Below are positions 17,148 through 26,426 of a stretch of DNA of 64,000 nt, piece after piece. The DNA comes from Casp-alpha2 sp036337015 (GTDB lineage: Bacteria; Pseudomonadota; Alphaproteobacteria; Rhodospirillales; Casp-alpha2): NCBI GenBank assembly GCA_036337015.1, contig JAYZEZ010000001.1, forward strand, positions 52,783-116,782, written 5' to 3'. A program made the translations under genes and the position numbers. The notes under the pieces were generated by a model. The model saw only the letters and a program-made list of their open reading frames with translations. It was not told the origin of the DNA and did not search any database. Every line of letters starts with the position of its first letter. Position 1 is the first letter of the stretch.

Positions 17148-19808
17148 TTATTGATCAACTTCAAATGTTTTCTCAACAACCACCATTAATGCTGGTAGAA
17201 AAATAAGTGTGCAACATAATGATAAAATAATAGAAATAGTTAAAAGAATCCCCATCGAAGAAGTCCCTGGATGCGCTGATATAGCAATACTACCAAACGA
17301 GCCAATAGTTGTTAGCGCGCTAAATAATATTGCTCTAGGGGTTGAAGTCTTAAATGCCTCATAGCCTTTCTCTTTTTCTCTCATTACTAAATGAATGCCT
17401 CCTGCTACACCAATTCCAAATAATAGTGGCAAAACAATAACATTAGCAAAATTAAAAGGTAGTCCAAAAAGTACTGAAATTGCAACGGTTAACAAAGCCG
17501 CCAATGCCAAAGGTATAAATACCAAAATAGCGTTTAGAAATTGCCTCAAAACAAATAAAAGTAACATAAAAATTATTATCAAAGAAATAGCTCCTGCCTG
17601 CCAGAATGCTTTAACCACAGTATTACCGGCCTCCAGAATAACCACAGATGATCCAGAAGCACGAACACTGATAGTTCTAATGGCGGCAACAAATCGAGCA
17701 AGAGATTTTCTATTTCGAAGATCCTCTTTAGGATACACCTCTAGTTTCACTCTTCCATCAAGTGAAATCTGACTTTCACGAATCTCCCGAGGTAAATTAT
17801 CTAAGGTTATCAGCTCTGCTTTCAGGGCCTGATTAATAGCATCCAATTGTCCCGGCAAGGCTCTTAACAGTCGGGTCTCAAACTCTACGATTTTTGCCCC
17901 AACAGCATCATAATCAGAATTTTGCACCTTGAATAAGTCATAAATTGACTTATGAAGTTTACCTGCGGCTTGACCATCAAGACTTGTTTCAAACTGGCTA
18001 GAAAGAACTTTTAGCTTATTAATAAAATTTTTGATCGAAATTTCGCGATCAACTTGTGTGTAAGTTTTAATAGCACTCGTTTGTACAAACGAGGGGCCCA
18101 AAAAAAGGCCGATATTAGAAATTATCTGAAGTTTTTCTTGCTGATCAACTGGTACATAATCAGCTATAGTTTTAACACTATCGACTAGATCCAGCTTTTC
18201 TAACTTAACTGCTAGTTGCTGAGCTTCAATTAAATCTTTAGCAAGGATGGTAACAGAATAAGGACTAGATTGATTGTCCTTCATTAGATCAAGAATTGTA
18301 GCAACAGATTCCTTACTAGGATCGCGTAAATTCATCGGATCAAAGTCAAACTCGGCATTTGGCAAAGCCATAGTTGATGCCACACCAATGACAAGTCCTA
18401 TTATACAAATAATACGACTATATTGACGCGTGAAGGAAGGGACTATTGAACTGCTACTAAATTCAACTTTTTTTATAATATTTCTGTCAAATGGTAAAAT
18501 AGTCAATATGGCTGGCAATACAGTAATATTAGAAAATAAAGCCACAAACATTCCGGTGCCAGCAATTAGACCTAATTCAGCAAGCCCTCTGTAATCGGTT
18601 AACAAAAATGAAAAAAAAGATATAGCAGCACTAAACGCACATAAAGTAAGCGTACCTCCCAAATTTTTTGCAGTTTTAGAAAGAGCCTCTTTATGATTAA
18701 AACCTGCCTTAACTTCTTCTTGGTATCGAAGCCCATAATGAATACCAAAATCGACACTTAAACCTATAAATAGAACCGCAAACGCAACTGAGATTAGATT
18801 AAGCGTTCCAAGCACTAATATTGCAAACCCTGCAGTCCAAATAAGGCCAATTAAAAGTGTCATTATGGTCGCAAAGACAAGCCACTTCGAACGTAATCCC
18901 AATCCTAAAAGGCCAATTACTAGAATCAAAGACACTATTCCAGCAATCCCCATCCCTTCTTTTACGCTTTCAAGTTCCTCATGCGATAATGCAGCCGAGC
19001 CTGTCAATCGAACACGCACACCATTTATATGAGTTAAGCCAAGATGATGGACTGCATTCCTTATACCCTTCATTGCCGTGTAAGCAGGTGATAGTGAAGA
19101 GAAATTTAGTGGGGGCTGTATTAATAAAATTCGACGCCTATAATCAATTTCATCATCTGGATTAACTGGCCCCATCATTAATTCTCGCCACGACAAATCC
19201 CCCCACTCCCCATGAACCTGGGCTCGAGCAACTTTGTTCATTGCCTCAAGAACATTAGAAATTTCTATAGGTTGAGCTTTTTCTTTTTTGAGGGATTCGT
19301 CTATTGCTAAGCTCAGTATACTCAAAAAACCAACAATACTACGATCATGCCACAAAGCACTCAACAATGGCTGGGCATCAGCTAAGCTGTCACTTATTTG
19401 ATAAATTTCATCTAAATCCAAATAAAGAAGTCCATTTCGACGAAAAAATTTACTCCCAGCTGTATCTATTACGCGACCAAATAATTTTGGGTGTGCACTA
19501 AGATAATCAGCTAATTCCCTAGCTGCATCATCTGCAACATCCGCAGTCTTTCCATCAATAACTATAACTAAATTATCCGAGAACTGAGGAAAGGCCTTCG
19601 AAATTTCTGCACTATGTCGACGAAACTCAAGGTCTGATGATAACATATCTCCAGTATCAGTATTTATGCGGACATTTTGGAAAACATATATGACAGCGCA
19701 CAGGCTTAAAAAAACTGAGATGATTACTACCCACATGGCATAACGAGTAATAACACCAGTCCAAAGATTCAGGCCATTAAGATAGGCTTTAGTAATCCTA
19801 TTCAACAT
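17148..19808 (-). CDS. hpnN: Hopanoid-associated RND/MMPL transporter HpnN
   Basis: HpnN moves hopanoids from inner to outer membrane. The 886-residue protein has the RND-lipid (MMPL) plan. It has one membrane helix (about 24-48), a large periplasmic domain (about 50-280), and a five- to six-helix bundle (about 285-440). A second helix (about 465-485), a second periplasmic domain (about 490-720) and a final helix bundle (about 725-880) follow. Sequence marks include NVRINTDTGDMLSSDLEFR after the first helix and FIGLSVDFGIHYGLRYQEE in helix 4. Length and place in a hopanoid locus fit HpnN well; other MMPL lipid exporters are the alternative. Confidence 0.9.
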   Translation of the reverse strand: MLNRITKAYLNGLNLWTGVITRYAMWVVIISVFLSLCAVIYVFQNVRINTDTGDMLSSDLEFRRHSAEISKAFPQFSDNLVIVIDGKTADVADDAARELADYLSAHPKLFGRVIDTAGSKFFRRNGLLYLDLDEIYQISDSLADAQPLLSALWHDRSIVGFLSILSLAIDESLKKEKAQPIEISNVLEAMNKVARAQVHGEWGDLSWRELMMGPVNPDDEIDYRRRILLIQPPLNFSSLSPAYTAMKGIRNAVHHLGLTHINGVRVRLTGSAALSHEELESVKEGMGIAGIVSLILVIGLLGLGLRSKWLVFATIMTLLIGLIWTAGFAILVLGTLNLISVAFAVLFIGLSVDFGIHYGLRYQEEVKAGFNHKEALSKTAKNLGGTLTLCAFSAAISFFSFLLTDYRGLAELGLIAGTGMFVALFSNITVLPAILTILPFDRNIIKKVEFSSSSIVPSFTRQYSRIICIIGLVIGVASTMALPNAEFDFDPMNLRDPSKESVATILDLMKDNQSSPYSVTILAKDLIEAQQLAVKLEKLDLVDSVKTIADYVPVDQQEKLQIISNIGLFLGPSFVQTSAIKTYTQVDREISIKNFINKLKVLSSQFETSLDGQAAGKLHKSIYDLFKVQNSDYDAVGAKIVEFETRLLRALPGQLDAINQALKAELITLDNLPREIRESQISLDGRVKLEVYPKEDLRNRKSLARFVAAIRTISVRASGSSVVILEAGNTVVKAFWQAGAISLIIIFMLLLFVLRQFLNAILVFIPLALAALLTVAISVLFGLPFNFANVIVLPLLFGIGVAGGIHLVMREKEKGYEAFKTSTPRAILFSALTTIGSFGSIAISAHPGTSSMGILLTISIILSLCCTLIFLPALMVVVEKTFEVDQ

Positions 19809-19922
19809 AATGCTGCCCTTAATATACTCTGCAATATATTTTTACCATTAATTCACAAGCTTGACATTGAAGGTAACGTACAACACTTTTTATGACTAAT
19901 CCCTTAAACATAGGAAAATTTC

Positions 19923-20525
19923 ATGAAAATCACTCCGTGGGATCAACAGATAGCCCGTAAACTCGTCGTTCACATAGCACAAACGCCCATCACACCAAAT
20001 CAATTAACGTTGCTCTCTCTATTTTTGGCAATCATTGGTGGTGCAATGTTAACTTTAGGCAATATGGTCTGTACAAATTGGGGCGTTGGACTTTTTGTAT
20101 TAGCAAGATTCTTAGACCATTTTGATGGTGAACTTGCTCGACAGAAGGGTATGACATCACGTTTTGGATATTACCTTGATTACATTGCTGGAGGGCTAAG
20201 CTACTCTTTCCTATTCATTTGTTTAGGAATTGGATTTTATAAAACCGAACTTGGCAATTGGTCTATTGCGCTAGCTGCAACGGGAGCATTTTCAGCTATT
20301 ATATCAATGTTCACGAATCTAGGTTTGGATAAACATCTAAATCCAGAGAATGATCAAGATGCAGTTGGCTATCCAGGATTTGCAGGATTTGAGCTAGAAG
20401 ATGGAATTTATTTGATCGCACCAATCACTTGGGCTGGATATTTACTCCCCTTCTTTATCGCTGCTGGCATCTGTGCTGGTATCTATTGCTTATGGACAGT
20501 TATAAATTTATTTTTCTTCCGCTAA
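19923..20525 (+). CDS. CDP-alcohol phosphatidyltransferase-like protein, copy B, fourth Asp lost
   Basis: A membrane protein of 200 residues in the CDP-alcohol phosphatidyltransferase family. The TPNQLTLLSL element and most of the active-site motif are present: D65, D68, G69, A72-R73, G82 and D86. The fourth aspartate, proposed as the catalytic base, is replaced by glycine (G90, in YYLDYIAGG). D4 is normally near invariant. So the protein may be inactive or specialised, or may work as a heterodimer with a neighbour. It is divergent from hpnN (114-base gap), and its 3' end overlaps copy C by 18 bases on the opposite strand. Confidence 0.8.
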   Translation: MKITPWDQQIARKLVVHIAQTPITPNQLTLLSLFLAIIGGAMLTLGNMVCTNWGVGLFVLARFLDHFDGELARQKGMTSRFGYYLDYIAGGLSYSFLFICLGIGFYKTELGNWSIALAATGAFSAIISMFTNLGLDKHLNPENDQDAVGYPGFAGFELEDGIYLIAPITWAGYLLPFFIAAGICAGIYCLWTVINLFFFR

Positions 20526-21116
20526 GCGAACGCTTTTTAGGTACATAACTAAATACAGAATCGATACTAAAGGTGCTATTATACAAGAGGTAAATAGCAG
20601 CTCTTCGGCATATCCTAACCAAAGAAAAATTGGAATTAGTATGACCGCATCATCAGCATCAAAGCCTGAAAAATTTGGAAGCTCTGCTGCACGTTCACCA
20701 TTAATCCCTTCCATCTTCATAACTATCCATAAAATAGCAATTACTGACGCACCGGCAACACCCCCCATAAGTGTTGACCATGTTCCAAAGTAACCATTTC
20801 TTAGGCCTATGCCCAATCCAAGAAGTATCAGAAAATTACAAACAGCATCAGAAATCATATCAAATTGATGTCCGAAATGACTAGTGCTTTTAGTCAGTCT
20901 CGCAAGATCGCCATCCACACGATCTAATAGGACAGAAACAGAAAAAACCACCCCCCCTATGGCATGCCATTGGGGGCCAACAGCTATGCACATAGCTGCT
21001 GCAACTCCTGTGAAAAAACGTAAAGCAGTCAGTTGATTTGGGCTCACAGAAGTTCTGGCTAGTGGTTTAACAACACTATTACGTACTAAAACATGAATCC
21101 AAGTATTATGGCTCAT
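20508..21116 (-). CDS. CDP-alcohol phosphatidyltransferase, copy C
   Basis: A 202-residue membrane enzyme with a complete motif: D65, D68, G69, A72-R73, G82, D86 and D90 (DRVDGDLARL, FGHQFDMISD). The preceding element SPNQLTALRF is as in the other two copies. Motif residues fall at the same numbers as in copy B, so B and C are close in layout. About six membrane helices. The substrate alcohol is unknown. It converges with copy B, with 18 bases shared by both coding ends. Confidence 0.85.
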   Translation of the reverse strand: MSHNTWIHVLVRNSVVKPLARTSVSPNQLTALRFFTGVAAAMCIAVGPQWHAIGGVVFSVSVLLDRVDGDLARLTKSTSHFGHQFDMISDAVCNFLILLGLGIGLRNGYFGTWSTLMGGVAGASVIAILWIVMKMEGINGERAAELPNFSGFDADDAVILIPIFLWLGYAEELLFTSCIIAPLVSILYLVMYLKSVRLAEEK

Positions 21117-21477
21117 GTGTAAATAAGTTCCCAGACAGCAAAAGACTATAGTCCATGAAATTTATCCTTAATATTATTATTTTAAAATATCATAAAAAAA
21201 AGCTGACATACCAATTTAATTATCCAATCTCATTTTTATCAAAATTATACAAAAATTCTCTAACATTTATTAAAAATTCATCCTATATATTTCCAATCCT
21301 TGTAGGGAGCCTGATATCTATGATTTTTCTAATTTATCCAAGATTTTGTATAATTTAAAATAATGATTTAAAAATCCCTAAAATTATTTAGATAAAAAAT
21401 GAAGTAATTGAAGCAAATTGCAACACAGTTTATGTTAAAATAACTAAACTTAACACCTTTAGGATTTAGGAAAAGTA
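21117..21477. other. 361-base AT-rich intergenic region
   Basis: Lies between the starts of two divergent genes. It contains only a 67-codon low-complexity frame (Ile/Lys/Phe-rich) without a ribosome site, which I do not accept as a gene. AAGATTTTGT and long A/T runs dominate. The region must hold the promoters of copy C and of the PhyH gene, but no clear boxes stand out. Confidence 0.6.
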
Positions 21478-22236
21478 ATGCTGAAACCTCCAGTTCTGAG
21501 CACTGAAAACATTAAGGCGTTCGAGCGTGACGGGTTTTGTATTTTAAAACAAGGATTCAGTGCTCAAGATGTTGATTGCATTAATGATTGGATAGAAGAA
21601 TTAACTTCACTACCGGAAGAATCTGGAAAACATTGGGTTTATCACGAAAAAAGTCTTAAAGGTGACGGTAGAACCCTAATAAACCGTATTGAAAATATAG
21701 CTCCATATCATGAGGGTTTCGCTGAATTAAGCAATATACTTAAAGATCCAGTATCTCAGCTTCTTGGTGAGCCGTGTATTTTATTTAAGGAAAAAATTAA
21801 TTTTAAGATGCCTGGTGGCGACGGCTTTAAACCACACCAAGATTCTCAGGCTGGTTGGGATGCATATGCAAATTTTTTTGTTAATGCTCTTGTCAGCATT
21901 GATGATGCAACTATAGAAAATGGTTGTATAGAAATATGTGGAGGACACCACAAACAAGGATTATATAAATCGTGGGAACCGTTAAGCCAAGAAAGCCTAG
22001 CTAAAATGGAGTTTATTCCTTACCCTACAAGCCCAGGAGATATAGTTTTTTTCGATTGTTTTACGCCACATCAATCAGCTCCTAATTTTACTGATACTAC
22101 AAGGCGAATTTATTTTACAACCTATAATCGTGCATCAGATGGTGATCACATGGCTCAATATTACTTTGATAAACATAAAAATTTTCCTCCTGATATAGAC
22201 CGTGATCCTCTTAAAGAGTATACATACCGAGTTTAA
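21478..22236 (+). CDS. Phytanoyl-CoA dioxygenase (PhyH) family protein, PhnY-like
   Basis: An Fe(II)/2-oxoglutarate dioxygenase, 252 residues, cytoplasmic. The iron triad is visible: H120 and D122 (KPHQDSQAGW) and H198 (CFTPHQSAPN), with an arginine pair at 209-210 to hold 2-oxoglutarate. The tail pattern YNRASDGDHMAQYYFDKHK then FPPDIDRDP resembles the small-substrate branch that includes PhnY, the 2-aminoethylphosphonate hydroxylase. That is recall of the family, not a search result. It sits among CDP-alcohol phosphatidyltransferases and a nucleotidyltransferase, so a hydroxylated head-group precursor is a plausible substrate. Start ATG 21478 with GGATTTAGGAAA upstream. Confidence 0.8.
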   Translation: MLKPPVLSTENIKAFERDGFCILKQGFSAQDVDCINDWIEELTSLPEESGKHWVYHEKSLKGDGRTLINRIENIAPYHEGFAELSNILKDPVSQLLGEPCILFKEKINFKMPGGDGFKPHQDSQAGWDAYANFFVNALVSIDDATIENGCIEICGGHHKQGLYKSWEPLSQESLAKMEFIPYPTSPGDIVFFDCFTPHQSAPNFTDTTRRIYFTTYNRASDGDHMAQYYFDKHKNFPPDIDRDPLKEYTYRV

Positions 22237-22263
22237 AGAGGATCCAATTTAAGGGGGTGTTTG

Positions 22264-23049
22264 TTAATCACCTGTCAAAACGTCTGTATCAAATTTCAGT
22301 ATTGATGGAAAGATAACCTTCGCAGCATGGATTACGTCATCGGGAAAGTCGATTTCTGTCCAAGGAATGCCACTGATATCTTCATAACCAAACGTACCAG
22401 CTGGCTCTGATATAAGCACATCACGCATGGCAACTTCATAGTCAACAAATTCAACATCATTTTTAATATGACTTTGGACTGAGTCAGCAATTTTACCAGC
22501 TATGTCAGGAGAAATTTTAAGAAAACCTGGCCATTCACCAATTATTTCATAATCTTTAGAAACCGATTTACCAAAGTCAATTATCTCCCCACTTCTTAAG
22601 CAAACCTTGACAGGTTCGTCACCAAACTCAAATCCTCGATCCATTAAAAAACAATTTTTATGTGATGATTTTATGATGCGTCGTATCAATTCGGGGTGGT
22701 ACAGAACGTCTGCATCCATAAACACTATTTCCTCTCCTTCACGTAGAACACTATCAGCCATTCCTAACGACAAAAGACTACTTTCCTTATAGCGGGGATT
22801 AAAAATAAAGCTTACAAAATTTTCTGGCAGACAATTGCTAGTGATAACGTCAGCCGACTCAGCTATTAAAGTTTCTTTTCGATGACCAACAACAATTACC
22901 ATTTGCTCAACACCAAAACTATGCAAAGTTTCTAGATGCCTCTCAAGAAGAGACTTGCCGCCAAAACGTAACAAAGCTTTAGGCAAGTGGTCATTACCCT
23001 CGCCATTTAGGCGCCGCCCGATGCCAGCAGCGAGCATGATTACCTTCAT
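22264..23049 (-). CDS. NTP-transferase, cytidylyltransferase-like (LicC/IPCT-type)
   Basis: A sugar-nucleotide/alcohol-phosphate nucleotidyltransferase of 261 residues. The N-terminal nucleotide loop MLAAGIGRRLNGEG (about 5-18) with PKALLRFGGKSLLERHL, and the metal-binding FMDADVLYHPEL (about 108-119), fit the fold. GMADSVL and the DFGKSV segment recall phosphocholine and inositol-phosphate cytidylyltransferases. Such enzymes make a CDP-alcohol, the substrate class of the three neighbouring phosphatidyltransferases. The substrate cannot be named from sequence. It converges with the PhyH gene (27-base gap) and follows hpnA (81-base gap) on the same strand. Confidence 0.8.
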   Translation of the reverse strand: MKVIMLAAGIGRRLNGEGNDHLPKALLRFGGKSLLERHLETLHSFGVEQMVIVVGHRKETLIAESADVITSNCLPENFVSFIFNPRYKESSLLSLGMADSVLREGEEIVFMDADVLYHPELIRRIIKSSHKNCFLMDRGFEFGDEPVKVCLRSGEIIDFGKSVSKDYEIIGEWPGFLKISPDIAGKIADSVQSHIKNDVEFVDYEVAMRDVLISEPAGTFGYEDISGIPWTEIDFPDDVIHAAKVIFPSILKFDTDVLTGD

Positions 23050-23130
23050 CTTTTAAATTACTCCAAGCAATTTTAAATGACGTTACTTAAGATGTTAATA
23101 ATATCCAAAAACTAATAGAGCAAGATGCAC

Positions 23131-24120
23131 CTATATGATATAATTGTGACCGTTAAACCATTGTATGGCATCTATAATAGCTTGCTTAGCTGGGCGTGGG
23201 GAATAGTTCAGTTCCCTACCAGCTTTCTCATGAGTAAAAAACATTTTCTTTTTTGCCATTCGCAAACTATCAACGCTTGCAAATGGCTCTTGGCAGAAAC
23301 CTAACCGTGCCCAAATTTCTGCCATAAACGCAAATGGCAAGATTGCATTTACAGGCAATCTTAAACGAGGGGCTTTATTGTTGGTGAGTTTGGAAATTAA
23401 ATAAAGCAAATCCCTAAACAAAATATTCTCACCGCCTAATATATATCGTTGACCCACTACACCTCCCTCAAACGCAAGCAGATGACCTTCAGCAACATCG
23501 TCTACATGCACTATATTCAATCCAGTATTTACGTAGGCTGGCATTCGCCCAGATGCTGCCTCTACTATAACTTTGCCTGTAGGAGTTGGCCTTATATCAC
23601 GGGGGCCAATTGGAGTGGATGGATTAACAATTACAACATCTAATTCATGGCTTGCAATTAAATTATCCACCTCTTGTTCTGCAAGGAATTTTGATTGTTT
23701 GTAGGGCCCTACCATATCGCCAAATGCCACAGGTGTAGTTTCGTTAGCTGATAAATCTCCTGGCAGATTACCCAGAACGGCGACAGAAGAAGTATATATA
23801 ATTCGTTCAACTCCACACTCCTTAGCAGCCATCAACAGGTTTTTAGTACCTGAAACATTAGCCTTAAACATTTTTTCTGGATTAGGCACCCATAAACGAT
23901 AATCAGCAGCTACATGGAATAATCCCGAACAACCTTCCAACGCAGGCTTAAGAGTATCGGATTCCAACAGATCCCCCTCAACAATATCCACATCCAATCC
24001 ATTAAGATTTCTTCGGTCACTCGTAGCTCGCACTAAGACTCGTACGCCATAACCTCGGCTGATCAACTTCCTTACAACCGCCGATCCAATAAATCCTGTA
24101 GCACCCGTAACTAAAATCAT
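23131..24120 (-). CDS. hpnA: Hopanoid-associated sugar epimerase HpnA
   Basis: An extended short-chain dehydrogenase found in most hopanoid loci; the exact reaction is not established. In 329 residues: the NAD(P) loop VTGATGFIGSAVV (about 4-16), the FHVAADYRLWVPNPE segment diagnostic of HpnA-type dihydroflavonol-reductase relatives, a serine in YTSSVAVLG, the catalytic YKQSK pair, and INPSTPIGP-type sequence (here VNPSTPIGPRD). It is divergent from ispH (166-base gap) and upstream of the nucleotidyltransferase on the minus strand. Confidence 0.9.
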   Translation of the reverse strand: MILVTGATGFIGSAVVRKLISRGYGVRVLVRATSDRRNLNGLDVDIVEGDLLESDTLKPALEGCSGLFHVAADYRLWVPNPEKMFKANVSGTKNLLMAAKECGVERIIYTSSVAVLGNLPGDLSANETTPVAFGDMVGPYKQSKFLAEQEVDNLIASHELDVVIVNPSTPIGPRDIRPTPTGKVIVEAASGRMPAYVNTGLNIVHVDDVAEGHLLAFEGGVVGQRYILGGENILFRDLLYLISKLTNNKAPRLRLPVNAILPFAFMAEIWARLGFCQEPFASVDSLRMAKKKMFFTHEKAGRELNYSPRPAKQAIIDAIQWFNGHNYII

Positions 24121-24286
24121 AAAAATCCCTTAAAAAGCAATAGGGGGATAGACTTAAAACTTTAATCGAAATAAAATCTTAAATATGGATTATATATAAT
24201 AAAAAAGGTAAAAAACTTTTATATAATGTATTATTTACAAGAGAATTCCAATTTAGCTCGAGAGAACATTATTAGTTTGTCCCATC

Positions 24287-25258
24287 ATGTCACGAAAAAT
24301 TAAAAGAAATATTGATGTATGGTTAGCTAGCCCACGTGGCTTTTGCGCTGGTGTAGAACGAGCTATTGAAATAGTAGAACGTGCCTTAGAATTGCACGGT
24401 CCGCCAGTGTATGTGCGCCATGAGATAGTACATAATAAAAGAGTAGTTGAGACTTTGCGTGCTAAGGGGGCTGTATTTGTCGAGGAAGTCAACGATGTAC
24501 CTAAAGGGGCAGTAACCATATTTAGCGCCCATGGTGTAGCTGAGAAAGTTGAGAATGAAGCTAAACTTCGTAGATTGCCAATCATAGATGCAACTTGCCC
24601 CCTCGTATCAAAGGTCCATAAAGAAGGGCAAAATCAGGTTAAAAAGGATAGACAAGTTATCCTAATAGGTCATCAAGGACATCCAGAAGTAGAAGGAACT
24701 CAAGGGCGTATTCCAGGTGGTGTGTTACTAGTTAGTAAATCTGAAGATGTGGTTAGTCTCAAGGTGCGTGATCCAAAAAAATTAGCATACGTAACACAAA
24801 CGACTTTAAGCGTTGATGAGACTCGTGAGATAATTGAGGCTCTTAAAAAACGTTTCCCTGGTATTGTCGGTCCAGATGTTAAAGACATATGCTATGCCAC
24901 GCAAAATCGCCAACAAGCCGTACGTGAGCTTGCTGAACATGTAGACCTTTTATTAGTGGTTGGTGCACCTAATAGTTCTAATTCTAACCGCCTACGCGAA
25001 ATTGGTACTGAGCTTAATGTTCCGAGCTACTTGATAGACGATGCGAGTCACTTGGATGCCACTTGGTTGGATGGAGTCAACATTGTAGGTATTACTGCCG
25101 GTGCATCAGCACCAGAGGAGTTGGTCCAGGAATTAATTACTCGTCTAAGTGACTTCGGGAATGTTCAACTAACTAATCTTGATGGAGTGGAAGAAAACAT
25201 CACTTTCAAATTACCACGTGAATTAAAAGATGCCGTAAGCAATCAGAGGACTGCTTAA
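24287..25258 (+). CDS. ispH: 4-hydroxy-3-methylbut-2-enyl diphosphate reductase
   Basis: The last step of the MEP pathway: HMBPP to IPP and DMAPP, using a [4Fe-4S] cluster. In 323 residues, the three cluster cysteines are in SPRGFCAGVERA (C20), DATCPLVSKVH and DICYATQNRQQ. The catalytic glutamate is in GHPEVEGTQGR. Length and motif order are those of bacterial IspH. The stop is one base before the hpnH start, so the pair forms a tight operon supplying isoprenoid precursor and hopanoid side-chain chemistry together. Start ATG 24287. Confidence 0.97.
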   Translation: MSRKIKRNIDVWLASPRGFCAGVERAIEIVERALELHGPPVYVRHEIVHNKRVVETLRAKGAVFVEEVNDVPKGAVTIFSAHGVAEKVENEAKLRRLPIIDATCPLVSKVHKEGQNQVKKDRQVILIGHQGHPEVEGTQGRIPGGVLLVSKSEDVVSLKVRDPKKLAYVTQTTLSVDETREIIEALKKRFPGIVGPDVKDICYATQNRQQAVRELAEHVDLLLVVGAPNSSNSNRLREIGTELNVPSYLIDDASHLDATWLDGVNIVGITAGASAPEELVQELITRLSDFGNVQLTNLDGVEENITFKLPRELKDAVSNQRTA

Positions 25259-25259
25259 A

Positions 25260-26426
25260 ATGGGAATTCCTTTAATTCAAAAAATGCGCGTAGGGGCATA
25301 TATCTTTAAGCAACGATTGAAGAAAAATGAAAAATTTCCTTTAGTATTAATGCTAGAACCTCTTTTCAGATGTAATCTAGCATGTTCTGGATGTGGTAAG
25401 ATTGATTATGAAGATGACGTTCTAGATAAACGTCTAAGTATTCAAGAATGTCTAGATGCAGTTGATGAATGTGGTGCACCAATTATATCAATTCCTGGTG
25501 GAGAGCCCTTAATTCATAAGGATATTTCTGCTATAGTCGATGGTATAGTTAAACGTAAGAAATTTGTCTATTTATGCTCCAATGCATTGTTACTAGAAAA
25601 AAAACTAGGACAATTTAAGCCTTCGCCTTACCTTACTTTCTCTATTCATCTAGATGGTCTAGAGGAACATCACGATCATGCAGTTTCCCAAAAAGGCGTA
25701 TTTAAGCGTGCTGTTTCTGCTATTCGCGCAGCCAAAGCAAAGGGATTTCGCGTTAACGTGAATTGCACTCTTTTTGATCAAATGTCTCCTGATGAAGCTG
25801 CTAATTTCTTCAACTTTGTAACCAATGACCTCAAGGTCGAAGGAATTACTATTTCGCCTGGTTACGCTTATGAACGAGCTCCTAATCAAGAACATTTCTT
25901 AAAAAGAAATAAAACCAAGCAGTTATTCCGAGATATCTTCAAACTTAAAAATAATAACAAGTGGCAATTCTCACAGTCTGTTCTTTTTATGGATTTTCTT
26001 GCAGGAAACCAAGAGTACCGTTGTATGCCTTGGGGCAATCCGACTCGTAATATATTTGGATGGCAGCGACCTTGTTACTTATTGAGTGAAGGTTACGCTG
26101 ATAGCTTTCAGGCTCTGATGAATGAAACCAACTGGGACGACTATGGTACAGGACGCTACGAGAAATGTGCAGATTGCATGGTACATTGTGGATACGAGTC
26201 GACTGCCGTTAATGATGTAATGAAACACCCTTTAAAAGCCCTTGGTGTATTTTTAAGGGGTATTGAAACTGAAAAACCAATGGCGCCAGAAATCTCACTT
26301 GATTATCAGCGGCCAGCTGAATTTGTTTTTGAGGGACTTGTCAAAACATTAACTCAAAAAAAGATTGAGCAAGAAACTTTACTCAAGGGCAAACAAGGGC
26401 CCAAGCCTATTAGCAATACTGCGTAA
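25260..26426 (+). CDS. hpnH: Adenosylhopane synthase, radical SAM protein HpnH
   Basis: HpnH adds the 5'-deoxyadenosyl radical to diploptene, giving adenosylhopane, the first step of C35 hopanoid side chains. In 388 residues: radical SAM cluster cysteines C38, C42 and C45 (RCNLACSGCGK), a GGEPLI SAM-binding motif (ISIPGGEPLIHKD), and a Cys-rich C-terminal part (EKCADCMVHCGYE). MGIPLIQKMRVGAYIFKQRL is the typical HpnH start. It starts one base after ispH. Its 3' end overlaps the end of hpnG on the other strand by 48 bases. Confidence 0.96.
   Translation: MGIPLIQKMRVGAYIFKQRLKKNEKFPLVLMLEPLFRCNLACSGCGKIDYEDDVLDKRLSIQECLDAVDECGAPIISIPGGEPLIHKDISAIVDGIVKRKKFVYLCSNALLLEKKLGQFKPSPYLTFSIHLDGLEEHHDHAVSQKGVFKRAVSAIRAAKAKGFRVNVNCTLFDQMSPDEAANFFNFVTNDLKVEGITISPGYAYERAPNQEHFLKRNKTKQLFRDIFKLKNNNKWQFSQSVLFMDFLAGNQEYRCMPWGNPTRNIFGWQRPCYLLSEGYADSFQALMNETNWDDYGTGRYEKCADCMVHCGYESTAVNDVMKHPLKALGVFLRGIETEKPMAPEISLDYQRPAEFVFEGLVKTLTQKKIEQETLLKGKQGPKPISNTA

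Noticed and set aside
21155..21358. 67-codon frame rich in Ile, Lys, Phe
   Set aside because: Low complexity, no ribosome site, in an AT-rich gap; composition expected by chance.
21478..22236. Naming the dioxygenase PhnY and the locus a phosphonate pathway
   Set aside because: No PEP mutase or phosphonopyruvate decarboxylase is in the window; the family has many substrates. Kept as a hypothesis only.
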